The notes under the pieces are model-generated. The model saw only the letters and a list, made by a program, of their open reading frames with translations, searched no databases and was not told the origin of the DNA. A stretch of 64,000 nt of DNA from the NCBI RefSeq assembly GCF_000208865.1, contig NC_018389.1:1426001-1490000 (forward strand), read 5' to 3'. Made by a program: the position numbers and the translations under genes. The stretch comes from Neospora caninum Liverpool. Taxonomy: Eukaryota; Apicomplexa; Conoidasida; Eucoccidiorida; Sarcocystidae. Positions 23,092 through 34,788 of the stretch are shown piece by piece (position 1 is the first letter of the stretch; every line of letters begins with the position of its first letter).

Positions 23092-26000
23092 CTACTGTTT
23101 CTTTTGTACGGCGAGGAGTCGCAGAAAGGAAGACTGCTTGTTAAGGCTGTCGCGGTCTCGTCGCTTCTCCTTCTCGCCCTGGGCTGTTCCATAGTCTTCC
23201 ATTGGGTCCCTTCGGGGCTTCGTTAATCTCGGCTGCTGGGCAACACTAGATTTAGTAAATACTTGCTTTTGTTCTCTCTCTTCGTCTCCGTCGTCTCTCC
23301 TGTTTGCAGCCCGCGCTCGTTTGCTCCATTCGTTAACTACCGCTCGTACGCCGAGCCGTGCAGCGGTAAATGCAACTCGTAATAGCGTGGCTAAGAAGAG
23401 CGGGAAAACAGGCGTGTGCATAGTTTTGCGGTTCAGAGCATTTTCATCTTTCACCGGGTCAGGGAGCTTACTAGGCGCCCGGCCTTCCATATTTTTGTCC
23501 GTCAAGAAATCCCGGTGGCCTTCCGTCCCCAGATGACCAGTGTCTTGCATCCTGATGTATTCTAACCTTTCGCCCATTGCTTCCATTTTCTCAGCCCTCT
23601 GTTCTGCTGTACCTGCTCTCAAGAAAATCTCATGCTCTTCTGTATGAGGGCGGTCATCCGCTCTTTGCAGTTCTGCCTCTTCCAATGTTTTAGCGGAACG
23701 CAAATTAGAGACGTGTCTTCTCGTTCTTCTTGCCACTGAGACAGCAGAGTACCGAGAGAAAGGAGCTCGGAAATGTGGTTGTGGGGGCCCCTGCCGGCTA
23801 CCTTGGATTCGATGATTGTCAGCGAGCGGTTCCTCCGATGTCAAACCGATGGATTCAAAAACCCGGCAAATCGTCTCGTCGTCTGCATAGATTCGGAGCC
23901 GACTGGAACTGTGGATGTACATCTTGAGAACGACTTTGATGACCTCAATCCACAAGCACACAGAGAAGCGTTTCGTGGCATACAGCTCCTTGCCTCCTTG
24001 AAACCGGAAAAAGTAGATTTCAAAAAGGCTCTGGAGCGCCCGAAGGCTTCTCAACCCAAACGTACAACCCTCCACGAGCAGGCGTTGGATTCGTTGCTGG
24101 TTGGCTGCGCTCTGCTGAGCGAGAGGAGCCAAGGGAGGGTACTGGTCAGGAGAACAACTTGAGGAAGAAAAGGACGAAGAGGCGGCGCAAGCGGGGTAGA
24201 GAGGTGGGGAGGTCACAGGTGGTGTTTCGCTTGGCACGGATGACTCATTCTCGTCTTCGGTCGCCAGTGAGGAGCGGTAGTCCGCATGGACTTGTGAAAG
24301 GACATCACAGACAATATTGTGCGGGGCCCGACCTCCAGGATGAAGAAGGTGGTACCGGTATAACGTGAACAGTTGCAAGATAGCCTGGATAAGCAGAAGC
24401 ATATGTCGGCTTCCTTTGTTTTCTCCTGTTGCCAGGCATCCATCTCGCTCCGAATCTCCTGTCAAAGTAGTCGCGACAGAAGATGGCGCTTGAAAAGACG
24501 ACGTGTGACGCAGAAAGCGCTGGCATCTCGCACACCTTTGGACTCTAAAGTGGGAGCGTGAAAAATAATGCAGTAGCATCGTTCACGTTGTTCATGTACC
24601 TAGAGGCGGCTTTCTAACATAAAAGTAGTTATGGTAAAGAAGATCTGAAGTGAATTGTGAAGCCCCGCCCTCAGTGCCGAGCAAGTGGAGGCGCGGTCCC
24701 GCGAGACCGACAGCTGGTCAAATACATGCCAATGAGTATCCCTTGAGCAACGGGAAGGACATCTGACTTCGTGTGAGTATCTCGGCGACTTGATTGCTTC
24801 TCTTTACACGTGAATCCTCGCACTTACCCTCCTCTTCGACAGGCACAGTATAGGCGGCTATTTGGAGCATATCCTCGACAAGGTTTCCATACCTCATCAT
24901 CAAGTCTCTTTGTATTCCCAGAGATCCAGCACCCACACGCTGCAGCCACTCTGTAATCGTTTCGCGCTGGGAGGACCTCGTCGGTTGCAGAGGCACTCCT
25001 ACGGTGCGCACAGTCTCCAACACAGTTTCCACCTTTTTCTTGCAGAACGTGAACACTTCGTTGCATTGCTCTCTCCAGATATGTTCGGACGTCTCTCTTT
25101 CCAGTTCTTTCTGTCTCTTGGGCTCAACATTTTTGTAACCTCTCGCAGCTGAACCCGCTTCGGCAAGACTGCTCGGAAGTTTCTGAGTGATTTCTCTCGG
25201 TTCTTTCAAGTTGCCGGCTTCTTTCGCCTCTCTCCTAGCATAGTAACAAAGAAGGGACCGTGGGCATTCGCCGTGGTGGGTAGTTGCTGTCTTCTGATTG
25301 CCGTCTTCCTCTCCTTCGCCTCTTTCATCAGGCATCTCCACACCTGGCGCGTGCTGCCTCTGCGCCTGTCCTCGCTGCTTCTCTGTGCAGTGTAGACCGT
25401 TGACCCCGCCAGCAGTCCCTAACGGTGGCGAGGAGTCGCGGCGTCTGCTGGTTGCATCTCCCGCACAGAAGGGGGAGTTGAATTTGAAGGTTTCATACGG
25501 ACTTCTTTGTTTTTCACGTTTTTCGAATTTTTTCCCCGGGACAGCCACTTCGTGGATCCTGTGCAGTGCGTCGAAACGTCCAGCGGAAATCAGGTTCTCT
25601 ACTAGCTCTTCGTACTCGTCGCGAGCGTGCGCCTCCCTCTCGCGGTGAAGGGCATTCGATTGGATGCTCCTCCTGTGATTGGTTGCTGTTTGACGCCGTC
25701 GTACTGTCTCAGAACGCCGGAGTTGTATTCGTGGGCGACAAAGTGCATCGTCTTGCATCATGCGTTCAGCGGAGTTAGGCAGGGAAGTCCTTTCTCTTTC
25801 TTGTCCGACAGATGCAGTGAAGCCGGCTTCAAGTTGCGCAGTACGACACGGTACCGGCGAGGCCGTTGGTCGTTTGTTAGAATGGCCTTCTGATGATTCC
25901 GTTTCCACTGCACCTTCCTGCAAATTGGTACTTTCTTCCTCCTTTTCCTTTTCATATTTTTCCACTGTTTCACGCCCTTCTTCCTCCTCTTCGTCTGTCT

Positions 26001-26190
26001 CCCAAGAGATCACGTGGGTTATGTGGCGCTGGTGGCTTCTGGGAGGCGCCAGGGGGGGCGCAGAGTAAGTCAGGTCGTAGAAGGAATGAGAAGAAAAGAC
26101 AACAGAACGGGAAGAAGACAGAGGAGAGCATGAGGTAGAAGACGGAGCAGGAGAGGTGGAGTGGCGTGAACTGACAAACGAGGCAGACAT
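23092..26190 (-). CDS. PEX16: PEX16-like peroxisomal membrane biogenesis protein
   Basis: Two exons, 26190-24828 and 24488-23092. The donor is gaggagG|GTAAGT, the acceptor is ttttcaag and phase 1 is preserved, giving about 919 residues. PEX16 is an integral peroxisomal membrane protein that acts with PEX3 and PEX19 in membrane protein insertion. Two blocks resemble the family: an N-terminal pair of helices (about 420-505, including LLLIQAILQLFTLYRYHLL, cf. the LLSLYHD region of known PEX16), and a central block (about 605-665) FEIYFFRFQGG...WIEVIKVVLKMYI, matching the conserved helix with EAIKA/VEVVKAALK. A hydrophobic helix near 805-830 fits the C-terminal part. The ~400-residue N-terminal extension and several charged insertions make it almost three times the usual 330-370 residues. 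Assignment is by pattern, not alignment; an unrelated coccidian membrane protein remains possible. Confidence 0.6.
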
Positions 26191-28942
26191 AGAACAGACC
26201 TTACCCCACTCAACAAAAGTGTGCGCTGCCGGGAAGGACGATGAAATTACCCTCCCCGCTGTAATTGAGCGAAAAAGACATACTGTTAAGACGGGCAGTC
26301 ATCTTTTCGGTCACGTGTATGGCATATACCTTTTCTGTACTTGCCAAGGAAAAGTACTGCTAACGAAAGGGCCTTCTTCCACAGTCGCTTTCCGTCGTCT
26401 TGAGCGATATACGCCATTAACCCTCACAATGACCAAGAGTTCCCCCTCGCCACGTGGGTACCAGGCGTTGCACCAATCTTTATCAACACAACGTATAAAC
26501 GCCCGCCAGCGCCATAAAACACATTAAAATGGAAAATGGATCTACAGATCGGTCCTAGGAGTGGTGCCGTGGATATGAGTTCGGTCGAACGGTGTTCTAG
26601 GATCTGAAACGTTCTTTAACATGGTTTATACGTGAATAGCACCGATCTTGGGAAGCACTCGTGTTCTGTTTAGTGAAGCTCGTCCAATTGCTGCAGTGCA
26701 CTCCATTGGTGCCATCATAAATGATCACAAATGCTTGAATACTGGAAAGGCACCACGAAAAACTCTGTCGACCATAACCTCACAAACGGCGGTCAGCGTG
26801 TGTGACCTCTCCCCTGAAGGGAGGACGAGAAAAGCAACAAAGTCTCACGCCTTGCATAAAACGGGTGCCGGAACATGAACACACAAGACAGAACGCAGAA
26901 AAACCTGCAAGCCATCAGGCGCTTCGTGCAGGCAAGAGCGGGGCAGTGTTCGTATAGAAAGCATGAGAGCCTGGGCTGGGGCTTTGGGAGGAAAATTGTG
27001 GTAAAGAAGAAACGAGAACACAAACACCGTGCATGCGTACCGCTCGATGGTTGTAGGCTATGAAAAGACAGAACGGGGACACAAAAACAGTGGTTAAAAA
27101 GCTGAAGGGTAGTAGGCATGAGAGAGGAACCGGCAATCTCCCCGCGCAGATGCGGGACGTGCTGTCTCCAACGCAAGTGCGTGATCCCACCCTGGCATTG
27201 TTGCTCGACGTTGTGGCGATAAGAGCCCAGCAACGAATTCTCACCATGTAGATCTGTCTACGCCACCACTCTTTGTGGAAAATATACCCTTTTGGCTGTC
27301 AAAACAGAGAGATATGTATGCTTCCCCGTTCTTCTGGACGTTGTCTGTATCCTCGACGCCTGCGTGTCTCCCGTAATCTTGTGCTTCACGATGCATTTTT
27401 TGAATTACTGAAATGTCGCTTTTATGCATGTATGGAGGGACACGAATTATCATTATCTGAAGTGTTCAACCATTCTTGCTTCTCCTTCGAGGCCTTTTCC
27501 TACCCAGTAGGGTTCTCCGTCACCGACAAACCGACATCGCCCCAAAAAGACGCAGGCAACGTTTGCTCAAGACCAATGTGATCTTGCAAGAACTCCCATA
27601 GCCACAGTGTAGTTGTTCGCAGCGAAGTTTCCGTTCAGACTGTCAACTGCTCTGTTTTCAGCTTTTGTGGTTTCCTCGTTTCTCTCAGTAAGGAACGTAT
27701 TTACAAGGACGTTCGAAACACGTTAAACGTCACGTGGCCAAGCCAGGGTGTCTCCGCTCTTCCAGTTAACTGGAGAGAAATAAACAAAATACAGGACGAA
27801 GATCTCTTGCTGCACGGAGGTTTGCAACGTCGCTATCTGTTGCACCACGAGGGCACGACGGAACTGTTTCCTCTCAAACGAAACTGCATGTGCAAGCTCA
27901 GCAGTAACAAAACGCTCTTCTGCTGCGGTTTGTTCTTCCTAGAGTTTTGCATTCAGTTTCCGGATTCTTCGGAGCGACCAGGATCCCGGTGGGACGCATC
28001 TAGATTTCCTGCTGCTGCACTACAAAGAAAACCTAGACTTCCCGACTCCGAAAACACTCCGCCAGCCGGATAATGCCCCCGCCTTCCAATCCCAAGCTCA
28101 GAGGGCGGTCTGTAGCAGCCGACAGCCGATCGTGTTTGTATCGGCCGCGCGTTTACGACAGAGATTGTCACTCCCGGTACGATGGTACTTCTCATAATAA
28201 CACGTGAGTACTTGTTTTGTCTCGCTGTTCATACGAGCGATAACAGAAAAAATCCATATATACTACGAATAGAACATAACCGACGTGGAATAGGGTATTA
28301 TCAGATGTGAGAGGTTTCTGCCAATGTCCTGCATAGCCGCTGTCTGCATCCACTTACCTGCTTCGTGTCCCTCACATGTGGAATACAATGTAGCAGATCA
28401 TTCTCGACGTATGCCGTGTCAATGCTTCAGTATCCCCCACGATTTCTCATACGTCCACAATCTTGCTCGTGCCGAACGACAGCAGAGATAGGAAAAGGCA
28501 CCGACCACTAACCAAACGGCGGAGAGGGAAGAAGTATCTACTCACTGGGGGCGACTGCCTGCTAGAAACTGGAACCCTTCAGAATACGTTTTTCTATACA
28601 GGTGGAAACGCAGCGAGGCATTCGACCCAGAAAAAGATGCCACCAGAGAGATACTGCGGCAAGACCTTGTCGAAATATCGCGGCACTCCTGTCGCGCAGG
28701 AAGAGGTATCGGTCATATGTTGCTCTTTACGTTTATGGAGGAAAACGGTTAAGAATGCCAAATGGGAACTCGGTGAGGCAGAAAAACGGTCGCGCAGAAA
28801 AGTACCATAAAGTACCACGGACGGAACCCCGTGGGCGTGGCGCAGCTACCCCCAAATCCCCAAACCAGGGGGACTCAGAAATATGGACACGCCCAGACGA
28901 AATCTCAACCAGAAACGGCAGTCCTTTTTGCCACTCCGTTCT
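26191..28942. other. No gene seen; leader of PEX16-like gene and trailer of ISCA2 gene
   Basis: Frames here are short, overlap on both strands and lack motifs. The left part should hold the promoter and leader of the minus-strand PEX16-like gene. The right part should hold the trailer of the ISCA2 gene. No repeats or structured RNA were noticed. Confidence 0.55.
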
Positions 28943-30709
28943 CTAAAAATCGTCTTTTATGGCAAAAGAGTGACCGCAACTGCAAACATTCTCTGCTTGT
29001 TCGTTGTTAACAATGCGAAACTCAGATGCGGCGAGTGTGTCGGAATAATCTACCACAGAATTTTCCAGTAAAGGAACACTGCACTTGTCCACAACCACGC
29101 ACCACGCATTCTCTCTCATCTCGTTCTGACAATCGCCGCCTTGAAAACTCCTAGGTCTCTCTTCTGCTCCGATGTCCGGGCCTCCATATGGCGAGGCCAT
29201 GCGGAAAAACCTGGGGGAAAAGAGAAAGAAAATTGGAGAGACGCAACGAATGCACCGCGAGGCCGCATTGCTAAAAGAAGAGGCTTTCTGCTTCGTGGCT
29301 TCCTGTGAGACAAGACACCTCCAATCGCATAGAATACTGACTGTACTCGTCCTGCACTGTCCTCATATATGAATATGCGTCCAAGAGTCGTACGTGCGCA
29401 TGGTCGCAGGAGACCCCAAAACCCTATCTGAGTCCCACCATATCCTCTTGAGATAGAAAGGGAAATCAAGGGCTCTAGATCGACACCCGCTGGTGCAAAT
29501 GGACGCCACTGCCTGGCGCTCACGGCCGCGTTGTCTTTAACCACATCGGGGTTGCATGCAGCCTTGTTTCGCTCGGCTAGTACAGATATTCAACGCCCCT
29601 TTTACTTGTGCACCCCCGACCGCATCGCGAAACGCCACACCAACGCTAACTACGAACTGGTGGATCTGTGGCAACACAAGACTCACAGATGCGTGCCTGC
29701 TTGTCGAAAGTCGACGAGCTCTCTGCGTCCGATCAAATCGAAGCAGTACTGGTATCCTGAACACCCGCCACTGATAACACGAACGAGAAGCCCCCAGCGG
29801 CGGGGGTACCTCGCTTCCACGAGTACTGCCTTGCGTCTCGCCTGACCTCCCGTTTGGCTCGTCTGTCTCCGACCAGTGCGCGCCCCTGCCTACGATATCT
29901 CGCTCCCCTCCATCCGCTCCGTGCCGATTTTGTCCAGGTGACCCCTGGCCCTTGAAGGCGAGCTTCGTCTCTTCATTCGGACGAAAAGATCCTCCCTTCC
30001 GTTCCCCAGGAACCCCATCCTGGGCAGCCCCCCGACCAGCAGCTGGAGTGACGACCGAAGACTTTCCACTCTCCGGAACACCCGACCGCGCGGCCGCACT
30101 CACACTTTGCGAGGCACCGGCGGCTGCCTGAGCTTCGGCCTCTCTGCGCTTTTCCCAAATCCGAGTCAACCGCTTGGCGGCTGCTGGCGATATGTGGATG
30201 ACGGCCTCGCCGTCTTCTTTCAGAGTCAGTCGGCCGGGTTGTCCCTCATCTACCGGAGCCTTGAGAGCATCCTTCCTAGGCGACTTGGAAGAGAAGAACG
30301 CGCCTGCGTCGTGCGCGAAAAAGCGACAGGCCGAGGTGCTCAGGTGGACACCGTCGCGCTCGCAGGCTAGCCCCCTTCTCACTGGTTTGCTTGGCGGAGG
30401 AAAGCCGGCGAAGCAGGAATGTACTCGTCCCTGCGGAGACGGCGCGGCCGAAGCGACGAAAGCCGAAAATCGGGAAGAAGGAAAAGACCCAGAAGGGGAA
30501 GAACCGGAAAAAGGTGCACCGCAGCAAAGCAGTGGAGACGCGGAGAGAGAGCGAGGGGAACGGAAAAAGCGTGGCGCTGAGAGCGGCATCTCGGCCATAA
30601 AACGGCATGGGCAACCATAATGGACTTGGCCGCGCAGAACACGGGAAAACGGCAGACGAAAACGAATCAAGCGGAGATTTTCTGTATAAGGAAGAATAAT
30701 CTGCGTCAT
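28943..30709 (-). CDS. ISCA2: ISCA2-type iron-sulfur cluster assembly protein (HesB/IscA family)
   Basis: Three exons: 30709-30104, 29841-29687 and 29210-28943. Phases match (0/0, then 2/2), and the last acceptor is a textbook tract (ctttctcttttcccccag). The product has 342 residues. After a basic, Ser/Arg-rich N terminus suited to organelle import, the A-type fold starts at about 171 (IHISPAAAKRL). The first cluster-ligand cysteine is in RVISGGCSGYQY (Cys229), and the CxC pair is in VCSCGHSFAI (Cys330, Cys332). The NNxQA...CSCGxSFxIK ending is that of ISCA2 (with ISCA1 and IBA57 it matures mitochondrial [4Fe-4S] proteins), not the CGCG of ISCA1/SufA. A mitochondrial location is inferred. Alternative ATG: 30598. 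Odd points: a charged insertion (about 255-285) between the two halves of the fold, and a first intron that is open in the upstream frame. Confidence 0.85.
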
Positions 30710-33700
30710 TTCCGGCAAAAACAGCCGCCTGTCCCAGAAAGCTGACGGCTACACCGGATACCCTTTTCCAACTATGCTCTGAAAGTTGGTATGGGCCTTA
30801 TCTTTCTCGTGTTACTTAAGGAACGGATGGAATGAGACCGCTCCAGAGAACCCCAAGACAGAAAAGGGAAAATCGGGAGAGAGCAACACAGTACCCGCCG
30901 CGAATTCAGGAGCTGAAAATATTGCAGTAGCGGCATACCAGCGGTAGGGCCATGTCCGACACCAGAGGCACATGCAGTGGAGCACGGCCTCAAAAAACAA
31001 TCGCTTTATATCAGTGGAAACGTCCTGCCGGGAAAGGCACCTCCGCGCGCCGCAGAACGGCAAACGAAAAGCGACTGTTTCCGCTGAAACGCGCTCCACC
31101 CCGGCGAGGGGAAAAACAGCCAAGGGACTGAACACAGGAGGTTCGCTCGCCAAAAGGACCACCAGCCGGATGAAGCATCGAAAAACGCCAAAGTACGCTG
31201 ATGAAGGAACGAAAAGGAATGGCCGCCAAAGCGAAACGGGCCTTGTTCGTCTTCTTGCGACCGCAGACGAACAGCCGAATTTGTGTTTTTGGCGACAGAG
31301 AAGCGCACGCCATATAGAGCGGTGAACACGAGCGAGCACTAAGAATGCACTCGAGGCGGACCAGACTGCAGGTCGGGGGGAAAATGTGTCAAAACGTGTG
31401 GTCAAACAAAGGACCACAGTGCTTTTCCAACGCCTGAGAAAAGGCGTGAGGTGTTGCGATGCGTTCGTTGTTCCACGGCCTAGCTGCAAAAATCAGAGCG
31501 AACCTGGTCGGTCCCTCAGGCTCGACACGACCTCATTTGTGACCTTCGCGCCGATACTATTTCTCCAAAGGAACACGAAAAGGCAGAAGACTGACGGGTA
31601 AACCCCGAACATCAACTACAGGGAAGACTGCAGCCAGCGCGCTCAACAGCGACACCCGCAACCTGTCGAAGCGTTTTAGGCCTCGACTGACTAAAACGTG
31701 GGCCATCTTTGCGGGATGACAGAGCGATGCCGTTCTCATCCTAACCCACGAGGAGAACCAGCAAGCTGTGGCCGAACTGAGACACAAGGCAACGGTTAGA
31801 AAAAAGGAACTCCCTCTGTGCCGGAAAAGCCTCAGTAGATGTGCAATTTTTGTCTGCTGGGTGTGCCATCCAGGCTCCAAGCCGCCCGATGTCTCTCGTG
31901 CAACGCACATCAAGTGACCTTCGAGGGATCTCACAAGAACCTTTCTCTGCGCACCCCGTGAATATATACAAAGACTGTTCTCTCTATACCCTTTCGACTT
32001 GCTATTTCAAACAGCTCTTTTGATCTGCTCGGAAAAATTTCTGAAAGCACGCCGGCTTCTTGCTCTTGACCCGGTCGTGGACGCGAGCGAGACCAACGAC
32101 CAACCCCTAAATCTGCCTCTCCAACGGGAAAACCAGTGTCGATACGGATCTACAAGCGTAATCGGATCAGGGGAAAGTGCGCGCATAGACGCACGAACAA
32201 ATCTATGCATTTTTTATTAACATAATCTGATGGACCGAGCGAATGATCCTACGTGGGGTCGCGACTGTGTGTGCTTTCCACGGCCTGCACTCTGACGCAT
32301 TCTGTGTAGCGACTATTTTCTTGACTCTCTCTGCGACACGAAACAGGCATCTACGCATTGCCTGCTATGAGGGAATGAATGTGGTTGTGTTACCAAAGGC
32401 AACAGACACCGCCGGAAAACTCCGTGATTCCTCTAGCGAGTCCTGTGTCCGCAACACCGCGTGACCAGATCGACACCAACCCCATGCCATCTACGCGGGG
32501 GTGTTGCAAAAACTGCGAAACGCCTGCAATGACCCTGCGCAGCTTGGACATAGATCTCGTTCCAAGTGCCTATATCTATTCAGATCTTTGCATTTCTTTT
32601 GCTCAGAGAAACGCGTGCAAAGACACACACGGTTGTGTATAAATATTTGGCCGCGCGCTCGAATTTGCGGCGAGGGTCTGTGTGTATCGGTGTGACTCCC
32701 CCGCCGGTCTGCGTGGTGGTTTTCACTCCCCTCGCTGCAGTTTTCGGCTGCCTGCCTTGTGTCTCTGGATACGGCGACCGTAAGTCTGTTTCGAATATAT
32801 GCGGTCGACGGACACGCGGAGGGCGTCGTCTGCTCAGTTGCTGTGTTGCATCCTCAGACCGCCGACTACGTGCTTCACGTTTCTTCACATTCGATTCTCA
32901 CGGCGGCGGACGACAGGAAAGAGAGCGAGAGATTCGCGCGCGTGTAGAGCGGCAAGAAGGGGGGGGGGTTCCAACTCCCGTGCAATGGGTTCGTCCTCTA
33001 CCTCGTTTTCTGAAAACAAAAAACTGCAACCTTTTCTGTGGTTCTTGGGGGGCAGAACCGGAATTTCCACTGCTTGTGGTTGTACGCGATCTAATCTCAT
33101 ACATGAATGTGCGTACACATAATACCTGAACCCTGCGTGGTGGTTTCTACACCTTTTTCTCGCTCTTTTTTTCTCCTGGGTGTGTTTGTCTGTCTCTTAA
33201 CTTCCCTCTCCTTTTCCGTCTGTTTTTTTTTCTTCCTTCGTCTACGGATTCCTTCTTTCGGCTTTCCGTTTCGTGTCACTCTCAAAAACACCCCTTTTCT
33301 CTTGGGAATGCTGCCGAAGAAGCAGGCGGGCGGAAGATAACAGCCACCGAATGAGGCCGCCTATCTCGTAAAGGTACTCCTTTCTGGGTCTCTTTTTCCC
33401 TTCTAGGCGACTTGCGAGTGTTTGTGTTTGTCATCTAGTGTTCTTCTACGCTCTCTCTCTTTCGCACGCAAGTGTTGCTCGCCCGTACTCCTGTTTGTTT
33501 CTCTCGGTTCACCTTCACCTCCCACGCTGCTTCAACCGTTGTCCTGCGCCCCTTTCCACGAATTTAAACCTGTGGCCGTTAAACAGTTGTTTTTTGCCTG
33601 TGTCTCACATATTTCACTTTCCTTCTGCTAGCGTGCTTCCGTCCGTGCCTCTTCTCAAATTCTGTCGCACACTTTCCGGTGTCTTTGCGCACTCTCGAGG

Positions 33701-33779
33701 TTCCCCGGGGTGTGTCGTCTCGTGGTCAGGTGTATGTACAGTGAAACCTAGGTGCACTGCGTGTGGCCGGAACGAGACG
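30710..33779. other. Shared upstream region of divergent ISCA2 and VAP genes
   Basis: No supported gene. The two flanking genes are divergent, so this 3.1 kb holds both promoters and leaders. The right half (about 32650-33779) is pyrimidine-rich with many TTCTC/TTTCT tracts, like a long coccidian 5' leader. The frame of the VAP gene stays open 114 codons upstream of its chosen start. Minus-strand frames at 30812-31489 and 31557-31934 have no motifs. Confidence 0.55.
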
Positions 33780-34499
33780 ATGGCGGGGCCGTTGCTGCGG
33801 ATCACTCCCGAGAAGGTGATCGAGTTTCCGGTGGTTCTCTTCAGCTCGTCTACAGTCGAGTTGCACTTGGAGAACACTGCTGATACGTTCGTCGCCTTCA
33901 AAATCAAGACCACGGCGCCAAAAAGCTACCTCGTGCGCCCGTCGACCGGGATCATTCCGCGAGGTGGAAAAGAGGTTGTCCACATTGTTCTGCAGCCGCT
34001 CTCGGAAGAGCCAACGCGTCCCTGCAGCGACCGCTTCCTCATTCAGTCTACCGCAGTCTCCTCGGACGCACCCTTGGCGCGCGACTACTGGCAAACTCTT
34101 GATCGAGACCGAATCGAAGACACGCGCCTTTCTGTCGTCTACCGCACGAGCAGCTCTTCGGGAGACCATGTAGGGGGCGCCATGGGAGCAGCTGACGGGA
34201 ACGGGCCGTCCTCTGGTCGAGGCGGATATGGCGGCGCGAGTAGCAGTCAAGGCGGCAGCTATTCCGCGGATTTGAAGAGCCGATATGACCAGCTGGTCGA
34301 GTATGCTCTGGCCCTGGAGCGGCATAAAGACGAGCTCGTGAAAGAGAACGAGGCGCTTAAAGCTCAGATCGGGCGAAAGGGTGCTGCACAGAAAAGCGGA
34401 GGAATGGGTGTCTTTGAGCTGTGGCATATCCCCGTGTACATTTTCATTGGAGTCGTCATCTGGTACTTCTTCGGCAGGTCTGCTGAAGTCACCAAGTAA
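33780..34499 (+). CDS. VAP: VAP (VAMP-associated protein) with MSP domain and tail anchor
   Basis: Single exon of 239 residues from the ATG at 33780. This start was chosen because the MSP domain begins right after it; the frame is open upstream but unlike the family. The major sperm protein domain covers about 3-120, with the diagnostic KTTAPKSYLVRPSTGII segment whose basic face binds FFAT motifs, and a YWQTLDRDRIEDTRLSVVY end. A Gly/Ser linker, a coiled coil (about 165-200) and a single C-terminal membrane helix (about 212-233, IPVYIFIGVVIWYFF) complete the classical VAP layout. VAPs sit in the ER membrane and recruit FFAT-bearing lipid-transfer proteins to contact sites. The length is normal for the family and nothing is missing. 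Downstream an AT microsatellite follows the stop by about 260 bases. Confidence 0.92.
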   Translation: MAGPLLRITPEKVIEFPVVLFSSSTVELHLENTADTFVAFKIKTTAPKSYLVRPSTGIIPRGGKEVVHIVLQPLSEEPTRPCSDRFLIQSTAVSSDAPLARDYWQTLDRDRIEDTRLSVVYRTSSSSGDHVGGAMGAADGNGPSSGRGGYGGASSSQGGSYSADLKSRYDQLVEYALALERHKDELVKENEALKAQIGRKGAAQKSGGMGVFELWHIPVYIFIGVVIWYFFGRSAEVTK

Positions 34500-34753
34500 A
34501 TAGGACCTGAAACGAGGAGAAAAACAGGGGGAGCTGACAGAGACGTCGAAACACGGACTGCGGTCACTCGCCCTTGGAATACCCCTATCCATCTCTCTTC
34601 ATTTGCGAAACAGCAAAACATACTCCAAGAGCGGGCGACCTGAAAAAACCCGTCGCAACCACCCGCCACCCAACGTCTACGCTGATTCTCGTTGTTGCGC
34701 CAACCATTAATTCTCGAAACCTGTACACGACTCCGCGTATGTACAGGCCCATA

Positions 34754-34756
<3 letters not shown>

Positions 34757-34784
<28 letters not shown>
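34757..34784. repeat. AT microsatellite
   Basis: About fourteen AT units followed by a short degenerate cgatataaatatatat stretch to about 34800. It lies in the presumed 3' trailer of the VAP gene. Confidence 0.9.

Positions 34785-34788
<4 letters not shown>

Noticed and set aside
22455..23144. 229-codon plus-strand frame
   Set aside because: Lies antisense to the end and presumed trailer of the PEX16-like gene, has no motif, and its Cys-rich tail is low-information.
30812..31489. 225-codon minus-strand frame upstream of ISCA2
   Set aside because: Cys/Phe/Ser-rich, typical of the complement of purine-rich leader sequence; no motif.
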